Shown here: piece by piece, positions 28,201 to 39,171 of the stretch
Numbering within the stretch: the first letter of the stretch is position 1
How the letters are laid out: each line of letters opens with the position of its first letter
Assembly: GCF_000722705.1 (NCBI RefSeq)
Contig: NZ_JPFW01000007.1
Location: 248,001-312,000 of the forward strand
Origin: Streptococcus mitis
Lineage (GTDB): Bacteria > Bacillota > Bacilli > Lactobacillales > Streptococcaceae
Direction of reading: 5' to 3'
DNA: 64,000 bases
Translations under genes and position numbers: made by a program
The notes under the pieces: model-generated
The model's input: only the letters and a program-made list of their open reading frames with translations
What the model was told of the DNA's origin: nothing
The model's database searches: none

Positions 28201-28611
28201 ATGAAAAAGATATTCATCATAATAGTCTGTTCAATCTCTTTTCTTGTTCTATCTGCTTGTGACAATAACAAAAAAATCATTCTTCCTGAATCTGAAAGGA
28301 TTTCTGTAATTTCCCTGCAGAAAAGTATCTCTGGAGAAATTAAAACAATAAGTAAGAGAGAAGAAATTTCAGAATTGATTAAGGAGATACACAAACAATC
28401 AAAATCTACAACTTTAGAGAGTGTAAATGATCAACCGACAAATGTTAAAGATTACATCATTATCAAATTTTATCATCAGAATGAAGAAAATGATAGTGTA
28501 GCCTATCTATATACTATGAAAGAAAAACAGTATATTGAACAACCTTATGCTGGTATTTGGGAAGTAAATCCAGATATAGCTAATAGGATTGAAGAGGCTT
28601 TTTCTAGTTGA
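28201..28611 (+). CDS. Small lipoprotein of unknown function (DUF5301-like)
   Basis: The 136-residue protein has a signal peptide with lipobox LSAC, Cys at about residue 20, so it is anchored outside the membrane. The mature part has SERISVISLQKS, EISELIKEIHKQ and a C-terminal IWEVNPDIANRIEEAF. This resembles small streptococcal lipoproteins labelled DUF5301; function unknown. Codon use is AT-rich compared with neighbours, suggesting an accessory gene. It stands alone after the rplU operon. Confidence 0.8.
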   Translation: MKKIFIIIVCSISFLVLSACDNNKKIILPESERISVISLQKSISGEIKTISKREEISELIKEIHKQSKSTTLESVNDQPTNVKDYIIIKFYHQNEENDSVAYLYTMKEKQYIEQPYAGIWEVNPDIANRIEEAFSS

Positions 28612-28815
28612 TTTATAGGGCAAAAGAAAATATTAGAGGCTTTTCTTGCATCATATTATAAACGGTAAATCAAAAAGATTTGCTGTTTTTATTTGCTTGA
28701 AATCATATAAAGACTGAAAAAAGAATGGTTCAAATTCTTGTATTGGGATGTTAGAGTATTTATTGAGACTTGAAAATTTCTAGACTTTTTTCCTTTTTGG
28801 AAAACTTCTAAAATA

Positions 28816-28824
28816 TGGTATAAT
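28816..28824 (+). promoter_or_regulatory. Extended -10 promoter of the LysR gene
   Basis: TG-G-TATAAT (28816-28824), 29 bp before the ATG. The 200 bp upstream hold a weak hairpin-plus-T terminator near 28664-28690 and nothing else recognisable. Confidence 0.7.
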
Positions 28825-28852
28825 GAAAAGATAAAGAAGTTGGGGGTAGAAG

Positions 28853-29761
28853 ATGAACATTCAACAATTACGCTATGTTGTTGCCATTGCCAATAGTGGT
28901 ACTTTCCGTGAAGCTGCTGAAAAGATGTATGTTAGTCAGCCGAGTCTGTCTATTTCTGTTCGTGATTTGGAAAAAGAGTTGGGTTTTAAGATTTTCCGTC
29001 GGACCAGCTCAGGGACTTTCTTGACCCGTCGTGGGATGGAATTTTATGAAAAAGCGCAAGAATTGGTCAAGGGATTTGATATTTTTCAAAATCAGTATGC
29101 CAATCCTGAGGAAGAAAAAGATGAATTTTCCATTGCTAGCCAGCACTATGACTTCTTGCCACCAACCATTACAGCTTTTTCAGAGCGTTATCCTGACTAT
29201 AAGAACTTTCGTATTTTTGAATCAACTACTGTTCAAATCTTAGATGAAGTAGCACAAGGTCACAGTGAGATTGGGATTATCTACCTTAACAATCAAAATA
29301 AAAAGGGTATTATGCAGCGGGTTGAAAAGCTGGGTCTTGAGGTCATTGAATTGATTCCTTTCCATACTCACATTTATCTCCGTGAAGGGCATCCTTTGGC
29401 TCAGAAAGATGAATTGGTCATGGAGGATTTAGCGGATCTACCAACGGTTCGTTTCACTCAAGAGAAAGACGAGTACCTTTATTATTCGGAGAACTTTGTT
29501 GATACCAGCGCTAGCTCGCAGATGTTCAATGTGACAGACCGTGCTACTTTGAATGGTATTTTGGAGCGGGCGGATGCCTATGCGACAGGTTCTGGATTTT
29601 TAGATAGTGATAGTGTTAATGGCATCACAGTTATTCGTCTCAAGGATAACCTAGATAATCGCATGGTCTATGTTAAACGTGAGGAAGTGGAGCTTAGTCA
29701 GGCTGGAACTCTTTTCGTAGAAGTCATGCAAGAATATTTTGATCAGAAGAGGAAATCATGA
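28853..29761 (+). CDS. LysR family transcriptional regulator (CpsY/MtaR type)
   Basis: The 302-residue regulator has an N-terminal winged helix-turn-helix ([20 protein letters not shown] then [20 protein letters not shown]) and a periplasmic-binding-like effector domain from about residue 90. In streptococci the homolog beside lspA resembles CpsY/MtaR, linked to methionine supply and neutrophil survival; the effector here is not shown by sequence. Its stop overlaps the lspA start (ATGA), so it is cotranscribed with lspA-rluD-pce. GGGGG before the ATG supports the start. Confidence 0.92.
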   Translation: MNIQQLRYVVAIANSGTFREAAEKMYVSQPSLSISVRDLEKELGFKIFRRTSSGTFLTRRGMEFYEKAQELVKGFDIFQNQYANPEEEKDEFSIASQHYDFLPPTITAFSERYPDYKNFRIFESTTVQILDEVAQGHSEIGIIYLNNQNKKGIMQRVEKLGLEVIELIPFHTHIYLREGHPLAQKDELVMEDLADLPTVRFTQEKDEYLYYSENFVDTSASSQMFNVTDRATLNGILERADAYATGSGFLDSDSVNGITVIRLKDNLDNRMVYVKREEVELSQAGTLFVEVMQEYFDQKRKS

Positions 29762-30219
29762 AAAAAAGAGGAATAGTGGCAGTCATTGTACTGCTTTTGA
29801 TTGCGCTGGATCAGTTAGTCAAATCCTATATCGTCTGGCAGATTCCACTGGGTGAAGTTCGTTCGTGGATTCCCAATCTCGTTAGCTTAACCTACCTGCA
29901 AAATCGAGGGGCAGCCTTTTCCATCTTACAAGACCAGCAGTGGTTATTTGCTATCATTACATTGGTCGTTATGATAGGTGCCATTTGGTATCTACATAAA
30001 CACATGGAGGACTCACTCTGGATGCTCTTGGGCTTGATATTGATAATCGCAGGTGGTCTTGGAAACTTTATTGACAGGATCAGTCAGGGCTTTGTTGTGG
30101 ATATGTTCCACCTTGACTTTATCAATTTTGCAATTTTCAATGTGGCAGATAGCTATCTGACTGTTGGAGTGATTATTTTATTGATTGCAATGCTAAAAGA
30201 GGAAATAAATGGAAATTAA
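29758..30219 (+). CDS. lspA: Lipoprotein signal peptidase II
   Basis: The 153-residue integral membrane aspartyl protease cleaves signal peptides of diacylglyceryl-prolipoproteins before the lipidated Cys. It has four membrane segments; the catalytic Asp residues are in GNFIDR and FNVADSYL. It serves the several lipoproteins of this window, including the peptide-binding protein. It overlaps the LysR gene by 4 bp and rluD by 11 bp. Confidence 0.97.
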   Translation: MKKRGIVAVIVLLLIALDQLVKSYIVWQIPLGEVRSWIPNLVSLTYLQNRGAAFSILQDQQWLFAIITLVVMIGAIWYLHKHMEDSLWMLLGLILIIAGGLGNFIDRISQGFVVDMFHLDFINFAIFNVADSYLTVGVIILLIAMLKEEINGN

Positions 30220-31096
30220 AATTGAAACTGGTGGCCTGCGTTTGGATAAGGCTTTGTCGGATTTGACAGAATTATCACGTAGTCTCGCGAATGAACAAAT
30301 CAAATCAGGCCAGGTCTTGGTCAATGGCCAAGTCAAGAAAGCTAAATACACTGTCCAAGAGGGCGATATCGTCACTTATCATGTGCCAGAACCAGAGGTT
30401 TTAGAGTATGTGGCTGAGGATCTTCCGCTAGAAATCATCTACCAAGATGAGGATGTGGCCGTCGTTAACAAACCTCAGGGCATGGTTGTGCATCCGAGTG
30501 CTGGTCATACTAGTGGAACCCTAGTAAATGCTCTCATGTATCATATTAAGGACTTGTCGGGTATCAATGGGGTTCTGCGTCCAGGAATTGTTCATCGTAT
30601 TGACAAGGATACGTCAGGCCTTCTCATGATTGCTAAAAACGATGAGGCGCATCTAGCACTTGCTCAAGAACTCAAGGATAAAAAGTCTCTCCGCAAATAT
30701 TGGGCGATTGTTCATGGAAATCTGCCCAATGATCGTGGTGTGATTGAAGCACCGATTGGTCGTAGTGAAAAAGATCGTAAGAAACAGGCTGTAACTGCTA
30801 AAGGGAAACCTGCAGTGACCCGTTTCCATGTCGTGGAACGCTTTGGTGATTACAGCTTAGTGGAGTTACAACTGGAGACAGGGCGTACCCATCAAATCCG
30901 TGTTCACATGGCTTATATTGGTCATCCAGTCGCTGGTGATGAAGTCTATGGACCACGCAAGACTCTGAAAGGGCATGGGCAATTTCTTCATGCCAAGACT
31001 TTAGGTTTTACTCATCCGAGAACAGGTGAGACCTTAGAATTTACAGCAGATATCCCAGAGATTTTTAAGGAAACATTGGAGAGATTGAGAAAGTAA
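30209..31096 (+). CDS. rluD: Ribosomal large subunit pseudouridine synthase (RluD family)
   Basis: The 295-residue enzyme has an N-terminal S4 RNA-binding domain ([15 protein letters not shown]) and the RluA-type catalytic core with the Asp in [12 protein letters not shown]. It isomerises uridines in 23S rRNA; the exact sites are inferred from the family. It overlaps the end of lspA and is followed 2 bp later by pce. Confidence 0.94.
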   Translation: MEIKIETGGLRLDKALSDLTELSRSLANEQIKSGQVLVNGQVKKAKYTVQEGDIVTYHVPEPEVLEYVAEDLPLEIIYQDEDVAVVNKPQGMVVHPSAGHTSGTLVNALMYHIKDLSGINGVLRPGIVHRIDKDTSGLLMIAKNDEAHLALAQELKDKKSLRKYWAIVHGNLPNDRGVIEAPIGRSEKDRKKQAVTAKGKPAVTRFHVVERFGDYSLVELQLETGRTHQIRVHMAYIGHPVAGDEVYGPRKTLKGHGQFLHAKTLGFTHPRTGETLEFTADIPEIFKETLERLRK

Positions 31097-31098
31097 GA

Positions 31099-32982
31099 AT
31101 GAAAAAGAAATTAACTAGTTTAGCACTTGCAGGCGCTTTTTTAGCTTTGTCATGGTATGGAAATGTTCAAGCTCAAGAAAGTTCAGGAAATAAAATTCAC
31201 TTTATCAATGTTCAAGAAGGTGGCAGTGATGCGATTATTCTTGAAAGCAATGGGCATTTTGCCATGGTGGATACAGGAGAAGATTATGATTTTCCTGATG
31301 GAAGTGATTCTCGTTATCCATGGAGAGAAGGAATTGAAACATCTTATAAGCATGTTCTAACAGACCGTGTCTTTCGTCGTTTGAAGGAATTGGGTGTTCA
31401 AAAACTTGATTTTATTTTGGTAACCCATACCCACAGTGACCATATTGGAAATGTTGATGAATTACTGTCTACCTATCCAGTTGACCGAGTCTATCTTAAA
31501 AAATATAGTGATAATCGTATTACTAATTCTGAACGTTTATGGGATAATCTGTACGGTTATGATAAGGTTTTACAGACTGCTGCAGAAAAAGGTGTTTCAG
31601 TTATTCAAAACATCTCACAAGGAGATGCTCATTTTCAGTTTGGAGACATGGATATTCAACTCTATAACTACGAGAATGAAACCGATTCGTCAGGTGAATT
31701 ACAGAAAATTTGGGATGACAATTCCAATTCCTTGATTAGTGTAGTGAAAGTCAATGGCAAGAAAATTTACCTTGGGGGCGACTTAGATAATGTTCATGGA
31801 GCAGAAGACAAGTATGGTCCTCTCATTGGAAAAGTTGATTTGATGAAGTTTAACCATCACCATGATACCAACAAATCAAACACAAAGAATTTTATTAAAA
31901 ATTTGAGTCCGAGTTTGATTGTTCAAACTTCGGATAGTCTACCTTGGAAAAATGGTGTTGATAGTGAGTATGTCAATTGGCTTAAAGAACTTGGAATTGA
32001 GAGAATTAACGCAGCCAGCAAAGACTATGATGCGACAGTTTTTGATATTCGACAAGACGGATTTGTCAATATTTCAACCTCCTACAAGCATATTCCAAGT
32101 TTTCAAGCTGGTTGGCATAAGAGTGCATATGGGAATTGGTGGTATCAAGCACCTGATTCTACAGGAGAGTATGCAGTTGGTTGGAATGAAATCAAGGGTG
32201 AATGGTATTACTTTAACCAAACGGGTATCTTGTTACAGAATCAATGGAAAAAGTGGAACAATCGTTGGTTTTATTTGACAGACTCTGGTGCTGCTGCAAA
32301 AAATTGGAAGAAAATCGATGGAAGCTGGTATTATTTCAACAAAGAAAGCCAGATGGAAATTGGTTGGATAAATACTGGAGGTCAGAATTATTATTTATCC
32401 AAGGATGGTTCGCTGCAAACAGGTTGGCTTCAATATAAGGGGCAATGGTATTACTTTGCTCAATCAGGGGAAATGAAAACGGGCTGGGTAAAAGATAAAG
32501 AAATCTGGTACTATATGGATTCTGCTGGTATCATGAAGACAGGCGAGATAGAAGTTGCAGGTCAACATTATTATCTAGAAGAATCAGGAGCTATGAAGCA
32601 AGGCTGGCTTAAAAAGGCAAATGATTGGTATTTCTACAAGGAAGATGGTTCACGAGCCGCGGGTTGGATCAAGGACAAGGATAAATGGTACTTCTTGAAA
32701 GAAAATGGTCAATTACTTGTGAATGGTAAGACACCAGAAGGTTATACTGTTGATTCAAGTGGTGTCTGGTTAGTGGATATTCCAGTAGAAAAATCTGCTA
32801 CAATTAAAACTACAAGTCATTCAGAGACAAAAGAATCCAGTGAAGTAGTGAAAAAAGATCTTGAAAATAAAGTAACGACTCAGAACGAAAGTGTTACAAG
32901 TTCTTCGACTAGTCAGGATTTGACTTCTTCAACTTCACAAAGCTCTGAAACGATTGTAAACAGATCTGAATTAGAACAGTAG
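31099..32982 (+). CDS. pce: Choline-binding phosphorylcholine esterase Pce (CbpE)
   Basis: The 627-residue surface protein has a signal peptide ending NVQA (residue 25). Its metallo-beta-lactamase-fold domain (about 30-330) carries the binuclear zinc motif THTHSDHIGN and GGDLDN. About ten choline-binding repeats of the GWxxxxxxWYYFxxxGxM type follow (about 335-555), then a Ser/Thr-rich tail. Pce removes phosphorylcholine from teichoic acids and acts on platelet-activating factor. The repeats bind teichoic acid choline, evidence of a mitis-group wall. Length equals the pneumococcal protein. It is the last gene of the LysR-lspA-rluD-pce run. Confidence 0.96.
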   Translation: MKKKLTSLALAGAFLALSWYGNVQAQESSGNKIHFINVQEGGSDAIILESNGHFAMVDTGEDYDFPDGSDSRYPWREGIETSYKHVLTDRVFRRLKELGVQKLDFILVTHTHSDHIGNVDELLSTYPVDRVYLKKYSDNRITNSERLWDNLYGYDKVLQTAAEKGVSVIQNISQGDAHFQFGDMDIQLYNYENETDSSGELQKIWDDNSNSLISVVKVNGKKIYLGGDLDNVHGAEDKYGPLIGKVDLMKFNHHHDTNKSNTKNFIKNLSPSLIVQTSDSLPWKNGVDSEYVNWLKELGIERINAASKDYDATVFDIRQDGFVNISTSYKHIPSFQAGWHKSAYGNWWYQAPDSTGEYAVGWNEIKGEWYYFNQTGILLQNQWKKWNNRWFYLTDSGAAAKNWKKIDGSWYYFNKESQMEIGWINTGGQNYYLSKDGSLQTGWLQYKGQWYYFAQSGEMKTGWVKDKEIWYYMDSAGIMKTGEIEVAGQHYYLEESGAMKQGWLKKANDWYFYKEDGSRAAGWIKDKDKWYFLKENGQLLVNGKTPEGYTVDSSGVWLVDIPVEKSATIKTTSHSETKESSEVVKKDLENKVTTQNESVTSSSTSQDLTSSTSQSSETIVNRSELEQ

Positions 32983-32983
32983 T

Positions 32984-33011
32984 AAAAAAGAAGGTTTTAG
33001 GCCTTCTTTTT
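32984..33011 (+). terminator. Intrinsic terminator after pce
   Basis: AAAAGAAGG (ending 32994) pairs with CCTTCTTTTT (33002-33011). Confidence 0.88.
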
Positions 33012-33043
33012 CCTATCAACTCTTTTCTATTTTTTGTCATTCA

Positions 33044-33052
33044 TGTTATAAT
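33044..33052 (+). promoter_or_regulatory. Extended -10 promoter of proBAC
   Basis: TG-T-TATAAT (33044-33052), 30 bp before the proB ATG. Confidence 0.75.
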
Positions 33053-33081
33053 GGATAAATATGAAGAATCGGAGTGAGACT

Positions 33082-34191
33082 ATGAAATACAAACGGATTG
33101 TCTTTAAGGTAGGAACTTCTTCTCTGACGAATGAGGATGGAAGTTTATCACGTAGTAAGGTAAAGGCTATTACCCAGCAGTTGGCGATGTTGCACGAGGC
33201 GGGTCATGAATTGATTTTGGTGTCGTCAGGTGCCATTGCTGCAGGTTTTGGAGCCTTAGGATTTAAGAAACGTCCGACTAAGATTGCTGATAAACAGGCT
33301 TCAGCAGCGGTAGGACAAGGGCTTTTGTTGGAAGAATACACAACCAATCTTCTCTTGCGTCAAATCGTTTCTGCACAAATTTTGCTGACCCAGGACGACT
33401 TTGTGGATAAGCGTCGTTATAAAAATGCCCATCAGGCTTTGTCAGTTCTACTTAGCCGTGGGGCGATTCCTATCATCAATGAGAATGATAGTGTTGTTAT
33501 TGATGAGCTCAAGGTTGGGGACAATGACACTTTAAGTGCCCAGGTAGCGGCCATGGTACAAGCAGACCTTTTGGTTCTCTTGACAGATGTGGACGGTCTT
33601 TATACTGGAAATCCTAATTCAGACCCAAGAGCCAAACGCTTGGAGAAAATCGAGACCATTAATCGTGAGATTATCGATATGGCTGGCGGAGCAGGTTCTT
33701 CAAACGGAACTGGGGGCATGTTAACCAAAATTAAGGCTGCGACTATCGCAACAGAATCAGGAGTTCCAGTTTATATCTGCTTATCCTTGAAGGAAGATGC
33801 CATGATTGAAGCAGCTGAGGAGACCAAGGATGGTTCCTACTTTGTTGCGCAAAAGAAGGGACTTCGTACCCAGAAACAATGGCTAGCTTTTTATGCCAAA
33901 AGTCAGGGTTCTATTTGGGTTGATAGAGGGGCTGCAGAAGCTCTCTCTCAACATGGCAAGAGTCTTCTCTTATCTGGTATTGTTGAAGCAGAAGGAGCCT
34001 TTTCTTACGGTGATATCGTGACAGTATTTGACAAGGAAAGTGGAAAATCACTTGGAAAAGGACGCGTGCAATTTGGAGCATCTGCTTTGGAGGATATGTT
34101 GCGTTCTCAAAAAGCTAAGGGTGTCTTGATTCACCGTGATGACTGGATTTCCATTACGCCTGAAATCCAACTACTCTTTACAGAATTTTAG
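33082..34191 (+). CDS. proB: Glutamate 5-kinase
   Basis: The 369-residue enzyme catalyses the first step of proline synthesis, ATP-dependent phosphorylation of glutamate. The amino acid kinase domain ([12 protein letters not shown] at the start, INENDSV and GTGGMLTKI later) is followed by a C-terminal PUA domain from about residue 280. GGAGTGAG before the ATG at 33082 sets the start; an in-frame ATG at 33061 has no ribosome binding site. First gene of proB-proA-proC. Confidence 0.97.
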   Translation: MKYKRIVFKVGTSSLTNEDGSLSRSKVKAITQQLAMLHEAGHELILVSSGAIAAGFGALGFKKRPTKIADKQASAAVGQGLLLEEYTTNLLLRQIVSAQILLTQDDFVDKRRYKNAHQALSVLLSRGAIPIINENDSVVIDELKVGDNDTLSAQVAAMVQADLLVLLTDVDGLYTGNPNSDPRAKRLEKIETINREIIDMAGGAGSSNGTGGMLTKIKAATIATESGVPVYICLSLKEDAMIEAAEETKDGSYFVAQKKGLRTQKQWLAFYAKSQGSIWVDRGAAEALSQHGKSLLLSGIVEAEGAFSYGDIVTVFDKESGKSLGKGRVQFGASALEDMLRSQKAKGVLIHRDDWISITPEIQLLFTEF

Positions 34192-34200
34192 AGGTAAACT

Positions 34201-35463
34201 ATGGTAAGTACACAAGAACAATTTGAACAGGTACAGGCTGTTAAAAAATCGATCAACACAGCTAGTGAAGAGGTGAAAAACCAAGCCTTGCTAGCCATGG
34301 CTGATCACTTAATAGCAGCTACTGAGGAAATTTTAGCGGCCAATGCCCTCGATATGGAAACGGCCAAGGGTAAAATCTCAGATGTGATGCTGGATCGTCT
34401 TTATTTGGATGCAGGACGTATAGAAGCAATGGCAACTGGTATTCGTGAAGTGGTTGCCTTACCAGATCCAATCGGTGAAGTTATAGAAACCAGTCAGCTT
34501 GAAAACGGTTTGGTTATCACCAAGAAACGGGTGGCTATGGGTGTTATCGGCATTATCTATGAAAGCCGTCCAAATGTGACGTCTGATGCGGTTGCTTTGG
34601 CTCTCAAGAGTGGGAATGCGGTCGTTCTTCGTAGTGGGAAGGATGCTTATCAAACAGCTCATGCCATTGTCACAGCCTTGAAGAAGGGCTTGGAGACGAC
34701 TACCATTCATCCAGATGTGATTCAACTGGTGGAAGATACCAGCCGAGAAAGCAGCTATGCCATGATGAAGGCCAAGGGATATCTAGACCTTCTTATTCCT
34801 CGTGGGGGAGCTGGTTTGATCAATGCAGTGGTTGAGAATGCTATCGTACCTGTTATCGAGACAGGAACTGGGATTGTCCATGTCTATGTGGATAAGGATG
34901 TGGATGAAGATAAGGCTCTATCGATCATAAACAATGCTAAAACTAGTCGTCCTTCTGTCTGCAATGCTATGGAGGTTTTGTTGGTTCATGAAGCTAAGGC
35001 AGCAAGTTTCCTTCCTCGTTTGGAGCAAGTGCTGGTTGCAGATCGTAAAGAAGCTGGACTTGAACCGATTCAATTCCGTTTGGATGAGAAGGCTAGTCAG
35101 TTTGTATCTGGCCAAGCAGCTGGGGCTCAAGACTTTGATACCGAGTTTTTAGACTATGTTCTAGCTGTTAAAGTAGTGAGCAGTTTAGAAGAAGCGGTTG
35201 CGCATATTGAAGCCCACAGTACCCATCATTCGGATGCCATTGTGACTGAAAATGCTGATGCTGCAGCTTACTTTACAGATCAAGTGGACTCTGCAGCAGT
35301 CTATGTCAATGCCTCAACGCGTTTTACAGATGGAGGTCAATTTGGTCTTGGTTGTGAAATGGGGATTTCTACTCAGAAACTGCATGCACGTGGTCCAATG
35401 GGCTTAAAAGAATTAACCAGTTACAAGTATGTAGTTGCTGGTGATGGACAGATAAGGGAGTAA
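34201..35463 (+). CDS. proA: Gamma-glutamyl phosphate reductase
   Basis: The 420-residue aldehyde-dehydrogenase-fold enzyme reduces glutamyl-5-phosphate to glutamate semialdehyde with NADPH. The catalytic Cys is in [15 protein letters not shown] and the [11 protein letters not shown] segment is typical. It begins 9 bp after proB with GAGGT, and proC follows 3 bp after its stop. Confidence 0.97.
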   Translation: MVSTQEQFEQVQAVKKSINTASEEVKNQALLAMADHLIAATEEILAANALDMETAKGKISDVMLDRLYLDAGRIEAMATGIREVVALPDPIGEVIETSQLENGLVITKKRVAMGVIGIIYESRPNVTSDAVALALKSGNAVVLRSGKDAYQTAHAIVTALKKGLETTTIHPDVIQLVEDTSRESSYAMMKAKGYLDLLIPRGGAGLINAVVENAIVPVIETGTGIVHVYVDKDVDEDKALSIINNAKTSRPSVCNAMEVLLVHEAKAASFLPRLEQVLVADRKEAGLEPIQFRLDEKASQFVSGQAAGAQDFDTEFLDYVLAVKVVSSLEEAVAHIEAHSTHHSDAIVTENADAAAYFTDQVDSAAVYVNASTRFTDGGQFGLGCEMGISTQKLHARGPMGLKELTSYKYVVAGDGQIRE

Positions 35464-35466
35464 AAA

Positions 35467-36264
35467 ATGAAGATTGGATTTATCGGTTTGGGGAATATGG
35501 GTGCTAGTTTGGCCAAGGTTGTTTGGCAAGCTAATACGACAGATAAGTTTCTTCTTTCTAATCTAAGTCAAGATAGAGTGGATGATTTTATTGCTAGCTA
35601 CGGAGGTCAAGTTTCTAGTAATGAGGAAATCTTTGCGGAAGCAGATGTGATTTTTTTAGGAGTGAAACCAGCTCAAGTATCTACTTTACTTGCGGAATCT
35701 CAAGATATTCTTGAAAAACGGGAGAGTCTGCTCTTAATTTCCATGGCAGCGGGTATAACGTTGGAAAAACTAGCTAGTCTTGTTCCAAGTCAGCACCGTT
35801 TAATTCGCATGATGCCCAACATTCCAGTTTCTATCGGTCAAGGAGTCATTAGTTATGCTTTGTCAGCTAACTGCCAAGTAGATGATAAGGAAGTCTTTTG
35901 TAAACTTTTACAACATGCTGGTTTATTGTTTGAAATCAGTGAAGGGTTAATCGATGCTGCAACGGGTCTTGCAGGTTGTGGACCAGCCTTTGTCTATCTT
36001 TTCATTGAAGCTTTGGCGGATGCAGGTGTTCAGACAGGATTGCCACGAGAAACTGCTCTACAAATGGCAGCTCAAACAGTTATTGGAGCAGGCAAATTGG
36101 TCCTAGATACTCAAGAACATCCAGGAGTATTGAAAGACAAGGTTTGTAGTCCAGGGGGCGCTACTATTGCTGGTGTAGCTAGTTTAGAAGCACATGCCTT
36201 TAGAGGAACCGTTATGGAGGCAGTCAAAAAAGCCTACAAACGAACTAAAAAACTAGGTAAATAA
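35467..36264 (+). CDS. proC: Pyrroline-5-carboxylate reductase
   Basis: The 265-residue enzyme completes proline synthesis. The Rossmann motif GFIGLGNMGASLAK is at the N-terminus, with the conserved MMPNIPVSIGQGV and the C-terminal signature CSPGGATIAGVASLEAHAFRG. AAGGGAG before the ATG overlaps the end of proA, so translation is coupled. A terminator overlaps the stop codon. Confidence 0.97.
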   Translation: MKIGFIGLGNMGASLAKVVWQANTTDKFLLSNLSQDRVDDFIASYGGQVSSNEEIFAEADVIFLGVKPAQVSTLLAESQDILEKRESLLLISMAAGITLEKLASLVPSQHRLIRMMPNIPVSIGQGVISYALSANCQVDDKEVFCKLLQHAGLLFEISEGLIDAATGLAGCGPAFVYLFIEALADAGVQTGLPRETALQMAAQTVIGAGKLVLDTQEHPGVLKDKVCSPGGATIAGVASLEAHAFRGTVMEAVKKAYKRTKKLGK

Positions 36265-36289
36265 GAGGTGGAGAAATCTACCTCTTTTA
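36263..36289 (+). terminator. Terminator after proC
   Basis: AAGAGGTGGA (36263-36272) pairs with TCTACCTCTT (36277-36286), one G-U pair, tetraloop GAAA, then Ts. Confidence 0.88.
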
Positions 36290-36339
36290 TACTTCCTTAA
36301 AATCAGTGTCCAAAAAGATTTTCACAATATCTATTTTTT

Positions 36340-36348
36340 TGATAAAAT
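36340..36348 (+). promoter_or_regulatory. Extended -10 promoter of the tmk operon
   Basis: TG-A-TAAAAT (36340-36348), about 30 bp before tmk. Confidence 0.6.
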
Positions 36349-36377
36349 AGAAGTAGTAAAAAAGAAATGAGTTAGAC

Positions 36378-37016
36378 ATGTCAAAAGGATTTTTAGTCTC
36401 TCTTGAGGGACCAGAGGGAGCAGGAAAGACCAGTGTTTTAGAGGCACTGTTGCCAATTTTAGAGGAAAAAGGGGGAGAGGTGCTGACGACCCGTGAACCT
36501 GGCGGAGTCTTGATAGGAGAGAAGATTCGGGAAGTGATTTTGGATCCAAGTCATACTCAGATGGATCCTAAAACAGAACTCCTTCTCTATATCGCCAGTC
36601 GCAGACAGCACTTGGTGGAAAAAGTTCTCCCTGCCCTTGAAGCTGGTAAGTTGGTCATTATGGATCGTTTTATTGATAGTTCTGTTGCCTATCAGGGATT
36701 TGGTCGTGGTTTGGACATTGAAGCCATTGACTGGCTCAATCACTTTGCGACAGATGGCCTCAAACCTGATTTGACACTTTATTTTGACATCGAGGTGGAA
36801 GAGGGACTGGCTCGCATTGCTGCTAATAGTAATCGTGAGGTCAATCGTTTGGACTTGGAAGGGTTGGACTTGCATAAAAAAGTTCGTCAAGGCTACCTTT
36901 CTCTTCTGGAAAAAGAAGGAAATCGCATTGTCAAGATTGATGCCAGCCTTCCTTTGGACCAAGTTGTGGAAACGACCAAGGCTGTCTTGTTTGACAGAAT
37001 GGGCTTGGCTAAATGA
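36378..37016 (+). CDS. tmk: Thymidylate kinase
   Basis: The 212-residue P-loop kinase converts dTMP to dTDP. Walker [10 protein letters not shown], the TREPGG motif and [12 protein letters not shown] (DR-x-x-x-S) are present. It overlaps holB by 4 bp (ATGA), the conserved tmk-holB-yabA-rsmI arrangement of Firmicutes that ties nucleotide supply to replication genes. Confidence 0.97.
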   Translation: MSKGFLVSLEGPEGAGKTSVLEALLPILEEKGGEVLTTREPGGVLIGEKIREVILDPSHTQMDPKTELLLYIASRRQHLVEKVLPALEAGKLVIMDRFIDSSVAYQGFGRGLDIEAIDWLNHFATDGLKPDLTLYFDIEVEEGLARIAANSNREVNRLDLEGLDLHKKVRQGYLSLLEKEGNRIVKIDASLPLDQVVETTKAVLFDRMGLAK

Positions 37017-37903
37017 AACAAGATCAACTAAAGGCTTGGCAGCCAGCCCAGTTTGACCGCTTTGTCCGTATCTTGGAGCAAGACCAGCTCAATCATGCTT
37101 ACCTCTTTTCAGGTTTCTTTGGAAGCTTGGAAATGGCGCAGTTTTTGGCTAAGAGCCTCTTTTGTACAGATAAAGTAGGTGTTTTACCATGTGAGAAATG
37201 CCGAAACTGCAAGCTGATTGAACAGGAAGAGTTTCCCGATGTTACCTTGATTAAGCCAGTCAATCAGGTCATAAAGACAGAACGCATTCGGGAATTAGTG
37301 GGTCAGTTTTCTCAAGCAGGGATTGAAAGTCAGCAACAGGTCTTTATTATCGAGCAAGCTGAGAAAATGCATCCCAACGCAGCTAATTCTCTGCTTAAGG
37401 TCATCGAAGAACCCCAGAGTGAGGTTTATATTTTCTTCTTGACCAGCGATGAGGAAAAGATGTTACCGACCATCCGTAGTCGGACCCAGATTTTCCACTT
37501 TAAAAAGCAGGAAGAAAAACTCATCTTGCTCTTAGAACAAATGGGGTTGGTTAAGAAAAAAGCGACTCTCCTAGCTCAGTTTAGTCAATCGCGAGCTGAA
37601 GCAGAAAAGTTGGCTAATCAGGCAAGTTTTTGGACTTTGGTCGATGAAAGTGAACGGCTGCTGACTTGGTTAGTAGCTAAGAAAAAAGAAAGTTATCTGC
37701 AGGTTGCTAAATTAGCCAACTTGGCAGATGACAAGGAAAAACAGGATCAGGTTTTACGGATTTTTGAAGTCCTCTGTGGGCAGGACCTCCTGCAAGCAAG
37801 AGTAAGAGTGGTTCTACAAGATTTGTTAGAAGCTAGAAAAATGTGGCAAGCCAATGTTAGCTTTCAAAACGCCATGGAATATCTGGTCTTGAAAGAAATG
37901 TAA
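37013..37903 (+). CDS. holB: DNA polymerase III subunit delta prime
   Basis: The 296-residue clamp-loader subunit has an AAA-like fold with a zinc module ([10 protein letters not shown]) and [11 protein letters not shown] in place of a functional Walker A, as expected for the non-hydrolysing delta prime. [13 protein letters not shown] and TIRSRTQIF are typical of the clamp loader family. Start codon overlaps the tmk stop. yabA follows after 39 bp. Confidence 0.94.
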   Translation: MKQDQLKAWQPAQFDRFVRILEQDQLNHAYLFSGFFGSLEMAQFLAKSLFCTDKVGVLPCEKCRNCKLIEQEEFPDVTLIKPVNQVIKTERIRELVGQFSQAGIESQQQVFIIEQAEKMHPNAANSLLKVIEEPQSEVYIFFLTSDEEKMLPTIRSRTQIFHFKKQEEKLILLLEQMGLVKKKATLLAQFSQSRAEAEKLANQASFWTLVDESERLLTWLVAKKKESYLQVAKLANLADDKEKQDQVLRIFEVLCGQDLLQARVRVVLQDLLEARKMWQANVSFQNAMEYLVLKEM

Positions 37904-37942
37904 ACTCAAAAATGAACGATAAAGAAAGGAAAGGGCTGGTTT

Positions 37943-38260
37943 ATGGACAAAAAAGAATTATTTGACGCGCTGGATGATTTTTCCCAACAGTTATTGGTAA
38001 CCTTGGCCGATGTGGAAGCCATCAAGAAAAATCTCAAGAGCCTGGTAGAGGAAAATACAGCTCTTCGCTTGGAAAATTCTAAGTTGCGAGAACGCTTGGG
38101 TGAGGTGGAGGCAGATGCTCCTGTCAAGGCCAAGCATGTTCGTGAAAGTGTCCGTCGCATTTACCGTGATGGATTTCACGTATGTAATGATTTTTATGGA
38201 CAACGTCGAGAGCAGGACGAGGAATGTATGTTCTGTGACGAGTTGTTATACAGGGAGTAA
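37943..38260 (+). CDS. yabA: Replication initiation control protein YabA
   Basis: The 105-residue protein has an N-terminal coiled coil (about residues 5-55, leucine heptads) and a C-terminal zinc-binding module HVCNDFYG...CMFCDELLY. YabA binds DnaA and the beta clamp and restrains re-initiation. It lies 2 bp before rsmI and follows holB, whose product belongs to the same clamp machinery. AAAGGAAAGGG precedes the ATG. Confidence 0.95.
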
Positions 38261-38262
38261 GC

Positions 38263-39141
38263 ATGCAGATTCAAAAAAGTTTTAAGGGGCAGTCTCCTTA
38301 TGGCAAGCTGTATCTAGTGGCAACGCCGATTGGCAATCTAGATGATATGACCTTCCGTGCTATCCAAACCCTGAAAGAAGTGGACTGGATTGCGGCTGAG
38401 GACACGCGCAATACTGGCCTTTTGCTCAAGCATTTTGACATTCAGACAAAGCAGATCAGTTTTCATGAGCACAACGCCAAGGAAAAAATTCCTGATTTGA
38501 TTGGTTTTCTGAAAGCAGGGCAAAGTATTGCTCAGGTCTCTGATGCAGGTCTGCCTAGTATCTCGGACCCTGGTCATGATTTGGTTAAGGCAGCTATTGA
38601 GGAAGAAATTGCGGTTGTCACAGTGCCAGGAGCCTCTGCAGGGATTTCGGCCTTGATTGCCAGTGGTTTAGCACCGCAGCCACATATCTTTTACGGTTTT
38701 TTACCGAGAAAATCAGGCCAGCAAAAGCAATTTTTCGACTCAAAAAAAGACTATCCTGAAACACAAATTTTCTACGAATCGCCCCATCGTGTGGCGGATA
38801 CATTGGAAAATATGCTAGAAGTCTACGGTGACCGCTCGGTTGTCTTGGTTAGAGAATTGACCAAAATCTATGAAGAATACCAAAGAGGTACCATTTCTGA
38901 ATTGCTGGAAAGTATCGCTGCAACGCCACTCAAGGGCGAATGCCTTCTCATTGTTGAAGGTGCCAGCCAAGATGTGGAGGAAAAAGACGAGGAAGACTTG
39001 TTCGTAGAAATTCAAACCCGCATCCAGCAAGGTGTGAAGAAAAATCAAGCTATTAAGGAAGTCGCTAAGATTTACCAGTGGAATAAAAGCCAGCTCTATG
39101 CTGCTTACCACGATTGGGACGAAAATCAAGAAAATGACTAA
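38263..39141 (+). CDS. rsmI: 16S rRNA 2'-O-ribose C1402 methyltransferase
   Basis: The 292-residue tetrapyrrole-methylase-fold enzyme has the N-terminal YLVATPIGNLDDMTFRA signature, EDTRNTG, and SDAGLPSISDPG, with PGASAGISALIASG binding S-adenosylmethionine. It methylates C1402 of 16S rRNA with RsmH. Last gene of the tmk operon; a good terminator follows directly. Confidence 0.96.
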   Translation: MQIQKSFKGQSPYGKLYLVATPIGNLDDMTFRAIQTLKEVDWIAAEDTRNTGLLLKHFDIQTKQISFHEHNAKEKIPDLIGFLKAGQSIAQVSDAGLPSISDPGHDLVKAAIEEEIAVVTVPGASAGISALIASGLAPQPHIFYGFLPRKSGQQKQFFDSKKDYPETQIFYESPHRVADTLENMLEVYGDRSVVLVRELTKIYEEYQRGTISELLESIAATPLKGECLLIVEGASQDVEEKDEEDLFVEIQTRIQQGVKKNQAIKEVAKIYQWNKSQLYAAYHDWDENQEND

Positions 39142-39144
39142 ACA

Positions 39145-39171
39145 GGGAAGTTTGCCTTCTTCCCTTTTTTT
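39145..39171 (+). terminator. Terminator after rsmI
   Basis: GGGAAG (39145-39150) pairs with CTTCCC (39159-39164), then seven Ts. Confidence 0.9.

Noticed and set aside
36459-36962. Minus-strand 167-residue frame inside tmk
   Set aside because: Shadow of the thymidylate kinase coding strand.
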